Positions 33,324 through 43,750 of a DNA stretch of 64,000 bases are shown in pieces. Position numbers and translations under genes: made by a program. Position 1 is the stretch's first letter; every line of letters begins with the position of its first letter. The notes beneath the pieces are model-generated. The model saw only the letters and a list, made by a program, of their open reading frames with translations, did not search any database and was not told the origin of the DNA. The stretch lies in contig OY776132.1 of assembly GCA_963675135.1 (NCBI GenBank), positions 62,009,850 to 62,073,849 of the forward strand, written 5' to 3'. The stretch comes from Galeopsis tetrahit (lineage: Eukaryota; Streptophyta; Magnoliopsida; Lamiales; Lamiaceae).

Positions 33324-33575
33324 CTCCCTCTGTCCCAATTAGATAGACTTGTTTTCCTTTTATGGATGTCCCATTTAGATAGACTTGTTTCCATTTAAAG
33401 TAATATTTACTAGTTCATTTACTAATATAACTCTATGGATTAATTACATTAAAAGTTATAGCATTCATTAAATAGGGTTGTAATAGAACTTTTACTTATG
33501 TAATGTGTCTTCCCAATAAAATTTCTTAATCTTTGTGAAAAGTCCAACAAGCCTATCTAATTGGGACAGAGGGAA
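33324..33575. mobile_element. Stowaway MITE
   Basis: The ends are CTCCCTCTGTCCCAATTAGATAG and its complement ending CTATCTAATTGGGACAGAGGGAA. They are flanked by TA (33322-33323, 33576-33577). Just upstream TGGCATATCAATACAATAAG is repeated directly (about 33207 and 33262). Confidence 0.85.
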
Positions 33576-33654
33576 TAAAATAATACAAAAGTTACCTCAT
33601 TTTTATCAATAATAGTTATAATATATAAAATATAATTATTTTGAGATTAGTTTT

Positions 33655-33845
33655 TTATGACAATGGTTCCTTCCTGTATAGATTCATGTGTGAGAATAGG
33701 TATGTGATCACCGTTGATGAGGTGATAGGAATAATACACTATATATAAGTATTTACAATGAGATAATTAAGGTAAATACAACAACCATATCAAAGAGATA
33801 TATACAAAAGATATAGACTAAATTAAAATATATTATTCCTATATT
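33655..33845 (-). repeat. Candidate 3' LTR of copia-2
   Basis: On the minus strand the pol end is followed by a purine-rich tract (GACGGGGGGTAATAGGG), then about 190 bp with ACTTATATATAGTG and ending near AGGAACCATTGTCA. Short LTRs of this style suit Ale-like elements. There is no second copy to confirm the borders. Confidence 0.45.
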
Positions 33846-33846
33846 A

Positions 33847-35044
33847 TTATTCCCTATTACCCCCCGTCAAGCGATGTTGTGGATGCAATCGAACACAGAT
33901 CTTGGAATGTAACAACTCGAAATTGGGGCGAGGAAGACTCTTGGTGAAGACGTCGGCGAGATGAAGAGTAGATGGGACGAACTTGGTGATGAGGCGACCA
34001 AATGAGAGTAATTCGTGAACAAAATGGCAGTCAATGTCGATATGTTTTGCTCGTTTATGAGCAACAGAGTTTTGACTCCAAAATAAGGCACTCTTGTTAT
34101 CGCAAAGCAGGGTTGGAGCCGAGGAAGGAAGTTGACCAAGCTCCCGAAGAAGTTGAGTAACCCAAATCATTTCTTGAGCTGTGTTCGGGAGTGCCCTATA
34201 CTCGGATTCACAGCTCGAGCGAGCAACAGTGGGTTGTTTCTTCGCACTCCAAGAGATTAAGTTTCCACCCAAGAAAATCGAGTAACCATAAGTGGAGCGA
34301 CGAGTTTCAGTGCAACGTGCCCAATCCGCATCTGAATAACCAACGAGCGAGTAGCCACTGATCCGGCCAAATGAGAGCCCATAGTTCATAATGCCCTTAA
34401 CATATTTGAGGATCCTTTTGACCGCGAGGAAGTGGTCGGTGGTCGGCGAATGTAGAAATTGACTAACATGATTCATAGCATATGAAAGATCAGGACGGGT
34501 GATCGTCAAATACTATAGAGCGCCGACGAGCGAGCGATATAGAGTGTGGTCGGCAAAAGATTCCCATGAGCTAACCAAAGATTCCCCGGCTGTGAAGAGA
34601 GTGGAGACAGGCTTTGAGTCGAGCAACTCCGCTCGAGAGAGGACATCCCGAGCATACTGCGCTTGGCTGAGAAAGAGACCAACTGGCGAGTGAGTGACCT
34701 CGAGTCTGAGGAAGTAGCTGAATAAAACGTTGAATGGCATCCTGGTCGCTCCCGGTAACAATAATGTCATCGACATAAAGCAAGAGGTATAGAGTGACTT
34801 TCCCATGTTTGAAGTAGAAGAGTGAGGGATCTGCTCGTCTGCACAAAAAACCCAAAGTCTTAAGGAAATCACTGAAGCGAACAAACCAGGCGAGAGGAGC
34901 TTGCCGAAGACCGTACAATGCTTTCTTAAGTCGACAAACATGGTCGGGAAAGCGAGGATCAACAAAGCCAAGAGGTTGAGCCATGTAAACAGTGTTTGTC
35001 AACTTTCCATGGATAAAGGCATTGTTTACATCGAGCTGGTGCAT
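33847..35044 (-). pseudogene. Copia-2 reverse transcriptase and RNase H
   Basis: RT motifs are MHQLDVNNAFIHGKL, KKALYGLRQAPLAW and YVDDIIVTGSD. A frameshift lies near 34690-34730, where the RT moves to another frame (DVLSRAELLDSKPVSTL). RNase H shows GYSDADWA (Asp), SSCESEYRAL (Glu), LLCDNKSAL (Asp) and LADVFTKSLPRPNF. It is adjacent to the candidate polypurine tract, as expected for the end of pol. It is not functional because of the frameshifts. Confidence 0.85.
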
Positions 35045-36400
35045 GTGCCACTAATTCCGAACAGCCAAACACAGAATGATGCGAACAGTAGCGGCCTTGA
35101 TGACTGAACTTAAGGTGTGCGAGAAGTCAAGGCCTAGAACCTATGAGAAGCCCTAGGCGACCAGTCGAGCTTTATAGCGATCAACTGTTCCATCTGCAAG
35201 AAATTTGGTGTGAAAGACCCATTTCGAACCAACAATGTTTGTGGAGGGAGGGCGAGGAACGAGCTCCCAAGTTTGATAAGCATGCATGGCGTCGAGCTCA
35301 GATTGCATTGCAGCTAACCAGTGTGGATGCTTAATGGCCGATTTGAAACCCTTAGGCTCAGTAGAAACCGAGAGGGCGGACATGAGGCCGGTGGTCGCAA
35401 TGTCGGCAATGTGTCGAGGCTTGAATATCCCAGATCTGGCACGAGTAACCAACGTGTGAGTCGAGACAGGAAGTTGGCGAGCAGCTGGTGGATCAGCAGC
35501 CGGGTGAGCACGGGGCTGCTGAACTGCCGATCGAACAGGAGGTTGTTGAACTGCTGGGCGAGCAGGGGGCATGATCAAGTCTGGTGGGTCAGGGCAGAGA
35601 CCACAAAGAGACTGACGAGCAGCAGCAGATAGTTCCACGAATGAGCTGATCTCAAGAGACTCAACAGGCGAGGATGGAACATGAGCTGCCGAGAACGGGA
35701 ACACATATTCATCAAACTGAGTATGACGAGTAGTGTAGAAGCGGGAAGAGATCGGATCGTAACACCGAAACCCCTTATGGGAGGAACTGTAACCCATAAA
35801 GATGCATGGAGCACTACGAGGAGCAAGCTTGTGGAGAGCATAATCACGAAGATACGGAAATACTCGACAACCAAAGGTCTTGAAGTTGGCAAAATTCGGA
35901 GCAGAGCCGAACAAAACCTGAAAGGGCGACCTGTCCCCAAGGACAGGCGTGGGCAGACGGTTAATAATGTAGACAACTGTGGAAAAGGCATCTACCCAGA
36001 AGTGGGCGGGCATGCTCGCTTGAAACAATAAAGATATCCCAGTTTCAGTGACATGATGATGTTTGCGTTCGGCGCGACCATTCTGTTGAGGAGTGTAAGG
36101 ACAGTAGATGCGATGATGAATGTCATGGTCGGCAAGGAAGCCGCGAACACGACCATTAACAAACTCAGTTCCACCATCACCCTGGAACGCCTTAAGGGAA
36201 GTAGAAAACTGATTGCAAACAAAGGTGTGAAATCGAACTAATATGTCATAGAAATCAGACTTGGCATGCAGAGGATAAAGCCAAGTAAATCTGGAGAAGT
36301 TATCCACAAAAATCATATAATACCGAAAATCGTCATTAGAAGCAACAGGGGCAGGTCCCAAAGATCACAGTGAACTAAATCCAAAACATGAGAAGCTCAC
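35045..36400 (-). pseudogene. Copia-2 integrase core and start of reverse transcriptase
   Basis: On the minus strand: FVDNFSRFTWLYPL (first Asp region), GDGGTEFVN (second Asp), PYTPQQNGRAERKHHHV (Glu region), then the family-typical FGCRVFPYLRDY and FMGYSSSHKGFRC. A proline-rich linker follows, then the RT start PHWLAAMQSELDAM and VGSKWVFHTKF. A stop near 35153 and frame changes separate it from the rest of RT. The first ~15 residues upstream contain an in-frame stop. Confidence 0.85.
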
Positions 36401-36422
36401 TTTTCATTTAATGCTGGAGAAG

Positions 36423-36556
36423 TGATAATATTTTTAACAAACGTGACTATCAATTTTTACTTAAACACTATCACTTTTTGTTCAAACATTATCACTTTTT
36501 ATATATAAAAGTCGTCTCACGGATCTCATTCTGTGAGACGGTCTCACCCAAGACTA
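36423..36556. mobile_element. Small insertion in copia-2 with GTGAGACGGTCTCACC end
   Basis: About 130 AT-rich bases interrupt the integrase zinc-binding region between residues like VIKLLNG and ALNEK. One end carries the palindrome GTGAGACGGTCTCACC. The type is unknown and the borders are approximate. Confidence 0.4.
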
Positions 36557-36671
36557 GCCCATTCAATAATTTAATGACAGAAATAGGAACATGGCCTAAT
36601 CTACGGTGCCAACACTCAAAGGAAGCCTTCAACGACGAACTCCGTAAAGCAGTGACCAAGGCTGGAGTGCC

Positions 36672-37217
36672 CTACTCCAAAGCATAGAGTCCTCGACTAT
36701 GCCGACCCCTCGCCAAGGGTTGCTTGGTCGCCCGATTCTGAATGACAAATGAGTCATTAGTAAACAAAACATCAACAGGAAAGTCCGAAGTAAGCTTACT
36801 AATGGATAACAATTTCTTAGTGAGATGTGGTACGACGAGCACATCTAACAAACGAACATCTTTATTAACCGAACACGACCCAACATTAGTGATCTGAATA
36901 GTAGAGCCATTAGCAACAATAACATTTTCATTACCAGAACACGAGTGAGGATTCTCCAGGTCAGCCGAGCGAGGAGTCATGTGAGCGGAGGCACCACTAT
37001 CGAGGAACCAATCTGAAGCAGGAGGTTGCGAGACATGACACTGAGAATCAAGGGCATGAACAAGGTTTACCGCAGAAGGGGTCCGGCGAGCATAACGGTC
37101 CGGACATCGATTCGCATAATGACCCTGTTGGCGGCAAGTCTGGCAAATAGGAGGGCGGTGAGAGAGGGTCGAGACACTAGCCGAGGATCCAGTGGTCGCC
37201 TGGCGACCAGAATTTAG
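36672..37217 (-). pseudogene. Copia-2 zinc knuckle and protease
   Basis: On the minus strand, just after the MULE insertion, the CCHC knuckle CQTCRQQGHYANRC is visible (about 37150-37105). The protease follows with SDWFLDSGASAHMTPRSADL (DSGA active site) and IQITNVGSCSV. It leads into the pre-integrase segment (LARGRHSRGLYAL). Confidence 0.8.
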
Positions 37218-38703
37218 GGAAAAATATCACAAACAGTCTTGTAACTTTTGTCGAATCCGCGTTTGGTCCTTTATCTTTTTAAATTATCGTCTGTAGTCCT
37301 TTTATTATCGCAATAAGTCCTTTTCGGCAAAAAATTAAAAAAATGACCTGAATTCACATGTGCCGGTCACGTGAGTGTCAAATTCCGGCGAATTTGCATG
37401 CGTGTCATTCCACATCACTAACAATTGAGAAAAAAAATCACAAATGGTCTTGTAACTTTTATTTAATCCACATTTGGTCCTTTATCTTTATAAATTCTCA
37501 CCTATAGTCCTTTTATCTTTATTTTCAACAAAAAAAAAGGCTTAAACCACATATTAATTAGACACCACATATAATTCTCACTCTCTGATCAATTACCTTC
37601 AAATTGTTGTCATGATACACATGAGCATTGATTGGTCCAGGGACAGACCCAGAACTCGTGGTTAAGGAGGGCATATTTTTTTAATAATTCAAAACACTAA
37701 TTTATATATAATTATAATATTTATGCAATAAAGTGTGCATAAAGTGTGCATATATATCCAACCACACTTATTTTATCTCCTTTGTATATCTATTTTAATT
37801 TTCATACACACTATATATAATTGAAGGGAGTATTAATAATTAAGTTTCTAAAATACATTTATCAATATTAGGATCATCTTTTTATCAATAATAATTTATT
37901 AAATTAATCTAACATTAATTGTATTTAATTTAAAAAATACTAAAAACATTAAAATATTTAAAATTTATATATATATATATATATATATAAAAGAGGGTGG
38001 GATAGGGTGGCCATGGCCCCTTAAGTATATACTTAGTTCCCTGGAGTCACACCCATATCTGTGGAAATAATTAGTTAATTAATCAATTACCTTAGAAAAG
38101 TGAAATATGAAAATTAATTATTTTGTATTCCCTTCAAATACAAGTAAATTGATATGATGAGTTTTACAATTTCTAATACTATTGCTAAGGTGGGTGGGTA
38201 CTGTAGAGTAAAATAATTACTTCTTCAATTCACACATAATATTTACTTTTCTCTGAGTACAAATTTTAAAAAAGGAATTAGTAGTAGTTCATTTAAAAAA
38301 TGTGGAGACAACCATTTTTTTAATTAAAAATATAATTTAGAATTATATGTGGTGCCTAATTAATATGTGGTTTAAGCTTTTTTTTTTTTTATGTTGAAAA
38401 TAAAGATAAAAGGACTACAGGTGAGAATTTAAAAAGATAAAGGACAAAATGTGGATTAAATAAAAGTTACAGGACCATTTGTGATTTTTTTCTCAATAGT
38501 TAGTGATGTGGAATGACACGCAAGCAAATTCGTCGGAATTTGACACTCACGTGACCGGCACATGTGAATTCAAGTTATTTTTTTCATTTTTTGCCGAAAA
38601 GGACCTGTTGCGATAATAAAAGGACTACAAACGATAATTTAAAAAGATAAAGGACCAAACGCGGATTCAACAAAAGTTACAGGACTGTTTGTGATATTAT
38701 CCC
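37218..38703. mobile_element. MULE (Mutator-like) non-autonomous element in copia-2 gag
   Basis: Long terminal inverted repeats of about 350 bp (GGAAAAATATCACAAACAGTC on the left; its near-complement on the right). The flanks are AGAATTTAG (37209-37217) and ATAATTTAG (38704-38712), a 9-bp duplication with one change. Each arm holds two diverged copies of the terminal module (AATCACAAATGGTCTTGTAAC is the inner one). The interior has a TA microsatellite at about 37965-37989. There is no transposase. Confidence 0.85.
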
Positions 38704-39438
38704 ATAATTTAGAGAAGATAAGTTACGAGATTTGGTGCCAGGGCGAGCAGGCTTACCCGAGCGAGCAGAGGCAGAGAATGCTGGAACGCGCGAGCACAAG
38801 GAGTCCATCGAGCAAGTAAATTGCTCATAGTTTAAGGCCTGATGGATCAAATCCTGAAAGGCAGGCATGAGAGACATAGCCATGCGAGTGTTAGAGAAAC
38901 AAGCGAACTGGAGGCCGAGACCGGTAAGAAACCAATGACACTTGTCATCATCATCAACAGGCTTATCGATGGAGGCGAGTTGATCGTAGAGAGCACAAAA
39001 CTTCTTGTTGAAGTCGTCGACGGAGGTGGATCCACGACGAAGGGAGAGGAGTTGATTCCGTAGTTGAGTGATGCGGGAGACCGAGGTGTGACTAGAGGCT
39101 GCCTCAAGTGCGACCCAGATGGAGCGCGAGGTGTCACAACTGATGACCTCGGCCATGGCTTCTTCAGAGAAGGAGGAAAGAAGAAGACTAAGGATCTTCT
39201 AATCCTTCTCAAACCAAGAGATGTAGGCTGGGTTTGGAGTCGATTCACCAGATGTGGTGATCGACTTCACCGAAGCGAGTGTCGTGCCATGAACGTGAGA
39301 GATGAGATCATGGCTGGACAGTACCGGAACTACCTGATTGCGCCAAAGTAGATAGTTGGAAGAGGACAACTTGATGGTCAAGAGATGGACTAAGACGTTG
39401 AGAAGGATTGAGAGGGGAGAGACGTCCGGCGACGCCAT
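38704..39438 (-). pseudogene. Copia-2 gag N-terminal part
   Basis: ATG at 39438. The frame reads MASPDVSPLSILLNVLVHLL, then SSSNYLLWRNQVVPVL, and after a frameshift near 39200 continues MAEVISCDTSRSIWVALE, LRNQLLSLRRGSTSVDDF and FLTGLG. This is a UBN2-type copia gag. It is cut at 38704 by the MULE and resumes at 37217. Confidence 0.8.
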
Positions 39439-39465
39439 GAGGAAGAGGGAATATAGCGTGAGGCT

Positions 39466-39650
39466 TAGGGATGGCAAAATGATCTGCCCCGAAGTCGACC
39501 CGCCCTGCTCTGAGAGGTTTAGATCCACCCTGCCCTGCCCCATCCTTAAAACAGGGCAAATCTGCCCTGCCCCACACCCAGGGCATGGCAGGCATGGATA
39601 CATGTATTATAAAAATCTGCCCTGCCCTGAATATAAAAAAATATTATATT
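39466..39650. mobile_element. hAT-like fragment starting TAGGGATGGCAAAA
   Basis: TAGGGATGGCAAAA is a typical terminus of plant hAT MITEs. CTGCCCTGCCC repeats follow. No matching opposite end is found, so it is truncated. It lies where the copia-2 leader and 5' LTR should be. Confidence 0.45.
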
Positions 39651-39674
39651 AATATATATATTATTTAATTATGG

Positions 39675-39972
39675 CAAGGTGGAGAGTGGAAAATGAGGGA
39701 GAGATGAATTAGGATTTGGAGAGGGTGTGGTTACTAAATGTGTATTTTATAGATAAAATGGAGAAAGAGATATTTAGGACAATTCGAGAGGGTGCATCTA
39801 TCCTGGCAAATTTGGGGGAGAAGGTGGGTGCATCAATTGGGGGTGTATTCTCAACGCAAATAGAGGTGTAAATAGTCAGCCCTTTTTTTTATTTTTAGTT
39901 TTTATTCTTATTTTCTTTTGGGCTTCTATTTTCTTTAGCCCACTTGACACTACTCTTGGCTTGCTCCCAAAT
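39675..39972. repeat. Duplicate of the right flank of the F2 element
   Basis: This stretch (ATAGATAAAATGGAGAAAGAG, GTAAATAGTCAGCCC, TTTTGGGCTTCTATTTTC, TTGACACTACTC) recurs at about 42400-42640, offset by about 2668 bp. It implies a tandem duplication of the F2 element and its flank. Confidence 0.7.
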
Positions 39973-40354
39973 TTTGGGCGCGGTTATACACACCCACTAA
40001 CCTATTGAAGACACCCACTAGATGAGTACACACACCCTTTAGTTGAGGACACCCACCTCGAAATCTCAAAATTACCCCCTCATCTCAAACCCTAATTAAA
40101 TATTCTCTCCCTCATTTCTTTTTACAAACCAGCGCACCCACCTCCCTTTCTCTTCTCCACAAACGGCGCCGGCAAGCCCCTCTCCCCTCCAAGCGGCCGC
40201 CTCCCTCCACAGCCACGTTCGCAGCGACCGCCCCCCTCCCCAGTCACGTTCGTAGCGGCCGCCGCCGTTTGCACCCCTCCCTGTCGCACACGTCGCCGCT
40301 CTCCCTCCCCCAGCCATGTTCGCAGCGGACGCCGCCGCCCCCGTCGCACACGCA

Positions 40355-41206
40355 TAGAGCCGTCAAAATGGGTTTGGCCCGTTGGGCCAGCCCGCCCCAC
40401 CACTAAAAATAGTGGGTTGGGCTAGGATTTTTCAAGACCGCCAGAAGGCGGGCACAGGCGGGCCGGCCCGTTTGGGCAGCGGGCTTTGGTGGGGCGGGGC
40501 GGTCTTTGGCAGGCTGACCCGCCATATTTTATTTTTACTTTTTATATATTATAATTAATTAAAAAATTATAAAAAATATCTCATTTTTAAAATAAAAGTG
40601 TAAAACCCTAGTGCAAGATTGCAAGGAACGGAGCAGCCGCATTTTTTCAAAATTTTCTACTTTATTCTTCTTCAATCTTCCTTTTCTGTTGCTCCAAGGA
40701 CCACCGCTTGCGCCGCCCATTATTTTTCCAAATTCTCAAACTCCTCATATTCACCCAATAAGTTTCTGCGAGAAGCAGCAATATTCACAGCGACATAAAA
40801 GACAACCATTGTTTTTCCAAAGAATGTTTAAACAAAAAACTTGATTTCTTCATGCTATTGATTATTCAAATATTTTTTGTAATCGATGAGATTTTTTAAG
40901 TATTTAAGGTAATTGTTGTGTGAAATTTTTTTATCCCCTCCCCTTGTCTAAGTTAATTTTTATCACTATGTTCCTACTCTGAGTATTTTTTTTTTACATG
41001 ACCGTGCTTTTTGTTGGTTTGCAGTCGTAATAGATAAGAGATCTGTATTTTAAAACATTACATTCCTAATTTAATAAATATTTTTGTAAAAAAAAAATAG
41101 GTCCGCCGAAACCCGCGGCCCGCCCATTTTTGGGTTGGGTTGTGGTTTTGGTAGCCCGCTTGACAAACGGGCTGGCCCGCCCCGTTGGCCCGTCTTGACA
41201 GGTCTA
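40355..41206. mobile_element. hAT-type element (852 bp) with TSD CACACGCA
   Basis: It starts TAGAGCCGTCAAAATGGG and ends CCCGTCTTGACAGGTCTA. The 8-bp duplication CACACGCA is perfect (40347-40354, 41207-41214). GGCGGGCC-rich subterminal DNA relates it to 31929-33179 and 48291-50453. Confidence 0.92.
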
Positions 41207-41459
41207 CACACGCACCACCTCTTCGTCGTCGTTCGCACCCCTCCCCGTCGCACACGACTCCGCCTCTCCACAGCCACGCAAAGCACGCCGTCGGCCATGA
41301 TTTTCCAGTATGTTTTTTGTAAATTTTTTTAAGTTTTCTATAATTTTTGTAATTTAAAACACAGATCTATAGAAATCTACTGTAATTTTTGTAATTTTGA
41401 TGTGTTTGATTGAAGATTGATAATTAGGGTTAAGAGTAAAAAGTAACAATTTTTTTGCA

Positions 41460-41705
41460 ATTTCTTTGAAATCTGAGATGTTCGATTCTTTTTTTCGGAC
41501 AAATGATAGTTGTTGGGGAATGTTTTTCGGACAAATGATGGTTGTTGGGAATTTTTTTTCGAACATCTTAATTTTGTTACATTATGTTTTTCGAACAACT
41601 CATTTTTTTCGAACATTGTTGATTTGTTCGAGAAAAAATGTCGAACAACTCCTTTTTTTCGGACAATGTTGATTTGTCCGAAAAAAAATATCGAACATCG
41701 TTTTT
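41460..41705. repeat. Degenerate tandem repeat of TTTTTCGGACAA/TTTTTCGAACA
   Basis: Motifs such as TTTTTTTCGGACAA and TTTTTTTCGAACATC alternate with TTGTTG spacers about ten times. Low-complexity frames across it are not genes. Confidence 0.6.
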
Positions 41706-41889
41706 TTTTTCTAATTTTGTGTTTGTTAAGAATTTTTTTTGAAGACTATGGGAATGCTGTGGATGATTTTTGTAAAATGAAATGGGTGGGTGTACTCATC
41801 TTCGTATTTTTAATTTTTTTACAGAAAGTGTATAAATTACATGGAGAAAGAGATGAATTAAGATTTAGAGAGGGTGTGGTTAGTAAATG

Positions 41890-42087
41890 TAGACATGTTC
41901 AAACCGTAACCGGGAAACCGGCCAACCGGCAAACCGTCGGTTTTTAACCGCCGATTTGGCAAACCGCCGGTTACGGTTTAAAAACCGAACCGTAACCGTA
42001 AAATGGCGGTTCGGTTACGGTTTGACATTTTGACAAACCGCAAACAACCGGTTTGGCCGGTTTTGACGGTTAACCGCCGGTTTGCCG

Positions 42088-42119
<32 letters not shown>

Positions 42120-42399
42120 TTAATACACAATTCTTCTATTTTTAATGTATAAATTTAATTTATATAATTTTTATTCAATTCTAGTAATGTATTTTCCAAA
42201 AAATGAGTTAAAATGAATAAAAAATGAACAAAAACGGAGTGAAAACGAGCGAAAACGGAGATAATATTTAAAAAAAAAAAAGCAAACCGGCAAACCGGCG
42301 GTTAAAAACCGTAACCGTAACCGGCAAACCGGCGGTTCGGTTACGGTTACCGATTTTTGAAAACCGTAACCGGCGATTTCTAACCGTTGCGCATGTCTA
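41890..42399. mobile_element. hAT-type MITE (510 bp) with TSD AGTAAATG
   Basis: The ends are TAGACATG and CATGTCTA. They are flanked by the perfect 8-bp duplication AGTAAATG (41882-41889, 42400-42407). Both arms are full of AACCGGCAAACCGCCGG-type repeats. The 39738 copy of the surrounding sequence (CTAAATGTGTATTTTATAG) lacks it and so shows an empty-site equivalent. Confidence 0.88.
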
Positions 42400-42706
42400 A
42401 GTAAATGTGTATTTTATAGATAAAATGGAGAAAGAGATATTTAGGACAATTTAACAGGGATGCATGTATCCTGACAAATTTGGGGGAGGAGATGGGTGCA
42501 TCAATCGGGAGGTGTTCTCAACACAAATAGAGATGTAAATAGTCAGCCCAATTTTTTATTTTTAGTTTTTATTCTTATTTTCTTTTGGGCTTCTATTTTC
42601 TTTAGTCCACTTGACACTACTCTAGGCTTGTTCCCAATTTTTTTATGAACTTAGTATCTTTCAGTAGTGGGCCGACATCTCTCCAAACGGGCTCGTATAT
42701 TTAAAA

Positions 42707-43622
42707 GGGTTGCGGTATATACCCTCCAGCTTTGTTTAATGCACTCCCCCTTCTACTTTTTATTTAAATATATATATGAAATACCATATTTGTCCTTTAG
42801 TAAAATGTACACACATACACACCCATTAACCCTATTTTCCTCTTCTTCTCCAACCTCTCTCTACCGCCTCTCTCTTCTCCTTCCCATTTTTTTTTCGTTT
42901 TCTGCACTCCCCCTTGCCGTCGCCCTCCCCCTCGTCGTCGCACTCCCTCCCCCTCGCCTCGTCCGCCACCGCCGCTCTGCTCTTTTTTTAAAAAAAAAAT
43001 TCTGTAACAAGCGGCGGCGACGCCGCCACCCTCCTTCGCCCCTAGCCGTCGCGGCCCGCCGATGCTCGCCCCCAGCCGTTGCCGGCGAAGAACAAGTTTT
43101 TTTTTTTCGGCCATTTGGTCGCTCAAAAACACTCTCGTTGACAAAAAATTCAATTTTTAATTTTTTTTTAAAATTTTCTTTCGAAATTTGGTCGACAAAT
43201 CGGTGTCGACCGGAGTATTTTTGGTCAACAAACCAGTGTCGACCAGAGTGTTTTTGGTCAACAAACCAGTGTCGACTAGGGTGTTTTTGGTCGACTCTGG
43301 TTTCTTAAAAATATTAAGATTTTTTTTTAAAATTTCTAAATTTTATTTGAGGTGGTGATGGTGTCGATTTGAGTGTTATTGCTATTTTATTTGATCAACA
43401 TGTTCATTTTTGTGGGTGTTAGAATTTGGTGGTGGTGGTGGTGGTGTTATAGGTGGCGGCGGCGGAATTCTAGGGTTAAATGTTTAAATTGTAAGTGGAG
43501 TGTATGTATCTAACATAATTAATTAAAAGACCAAATTGATATTTTGCATGAATATTGAATTAATAAAAATGAAGGGGAAGTGTATTAAATAAAGCTGGAG
43601 GGAGGGGTATATACCCCAACCC
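42707..43622. mobile_element. MULE-like element (916 bp), family F1, complete
   Basis: The inverted ends are GGGTTGCGGTATATACCCTC and the complement of GGTATATACCCCAACCC, with a shared CCAGCTTTNTTTAAT. The TIR is about 45 bp. The flanks TATTTAAAA (42698-42706) and TTTTTAAAA (43623-43631) are a 9-bp duplication with one change. It contains a GC-rich block (42910-43085) and a 33-bp minisatellite (43190-43310), as in 8346-9272. A 213-codon frame crosses it but is low-complexity. Confidence 0.78.
43190..43310. repeat. 33-bp minisatellite, second copy
   Basis: GTGTCGAC occurs at 43203, 43236 and 43269, exactly 33 bp apart, each followed by a GAGTGTTTTTGGTCAACAAAC-like segment. The period and core match 8581-8722. 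Confidence 0.8.
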
Positions 43623-43750
43623 TTTTTAAAATTCTTTAATTTTATTTGAATCTCTAAATATTGGGTGGGGCTACTATTAACACTCAATAACATATTATAT
43701 AAATTACAAATGCTGTACACACCTCACTAAAATTTAAAATTAAAATTATT

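Larger units (their letters stand above)
33655..39438 (-). mobile_element. Copia-2: degenerate Ale-like Ty1/copia element interrupted by two insertions
   Basis: Minus-strand order: gag (39438-38704), MULE insertion (38703-37218), zinc knuckle and protease (37217-36672), small insertion (about 36556-36423), integrase (from about 36400), RT and RNase H (to 33847). The gag N terminus (MASPDVSPLS, then KLSSSNYLLWRNQVVPVL) is Ale/Retrofit-like. Frames are broken at several points. No 5' LTR or PBS is seen; a hAT-like terminus starts at 39466, 28 bp beyond the gag ATG. Confidence 0.82.
39973..42549. mobile_element. F2: MULE-like element with GC-rich interior and two nested hAT elements
   Basis: The left end GGGCGCGGTTATACACACCC and the inverse of the right end (GGGCTGACTATTTACACCTC) share a loose GGGC..TA.ACACC pattern. 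The interior has a GC-rich block (about 40130-40354 and 41207-41290) split by the hAT at 40355. Without the two nested elements the ancestral length would be about 1.2 kb. No clear target duplication is found. Confidence 0.45.

Noticed and set aside
41465..41947. Open frames in the TTTTTCGAACA repeats
   Set aside because: The frames are a product of a T-rich tandem repeat and translate to repeated Phe/Arg/Thr strings.
42667..43308. 213-codon open frame as a gene
   Set aside because: It starts outside the MULE-like element, crosses its terminal repeat and runs through the GC block and minisatellite; the protein is low-complexity.
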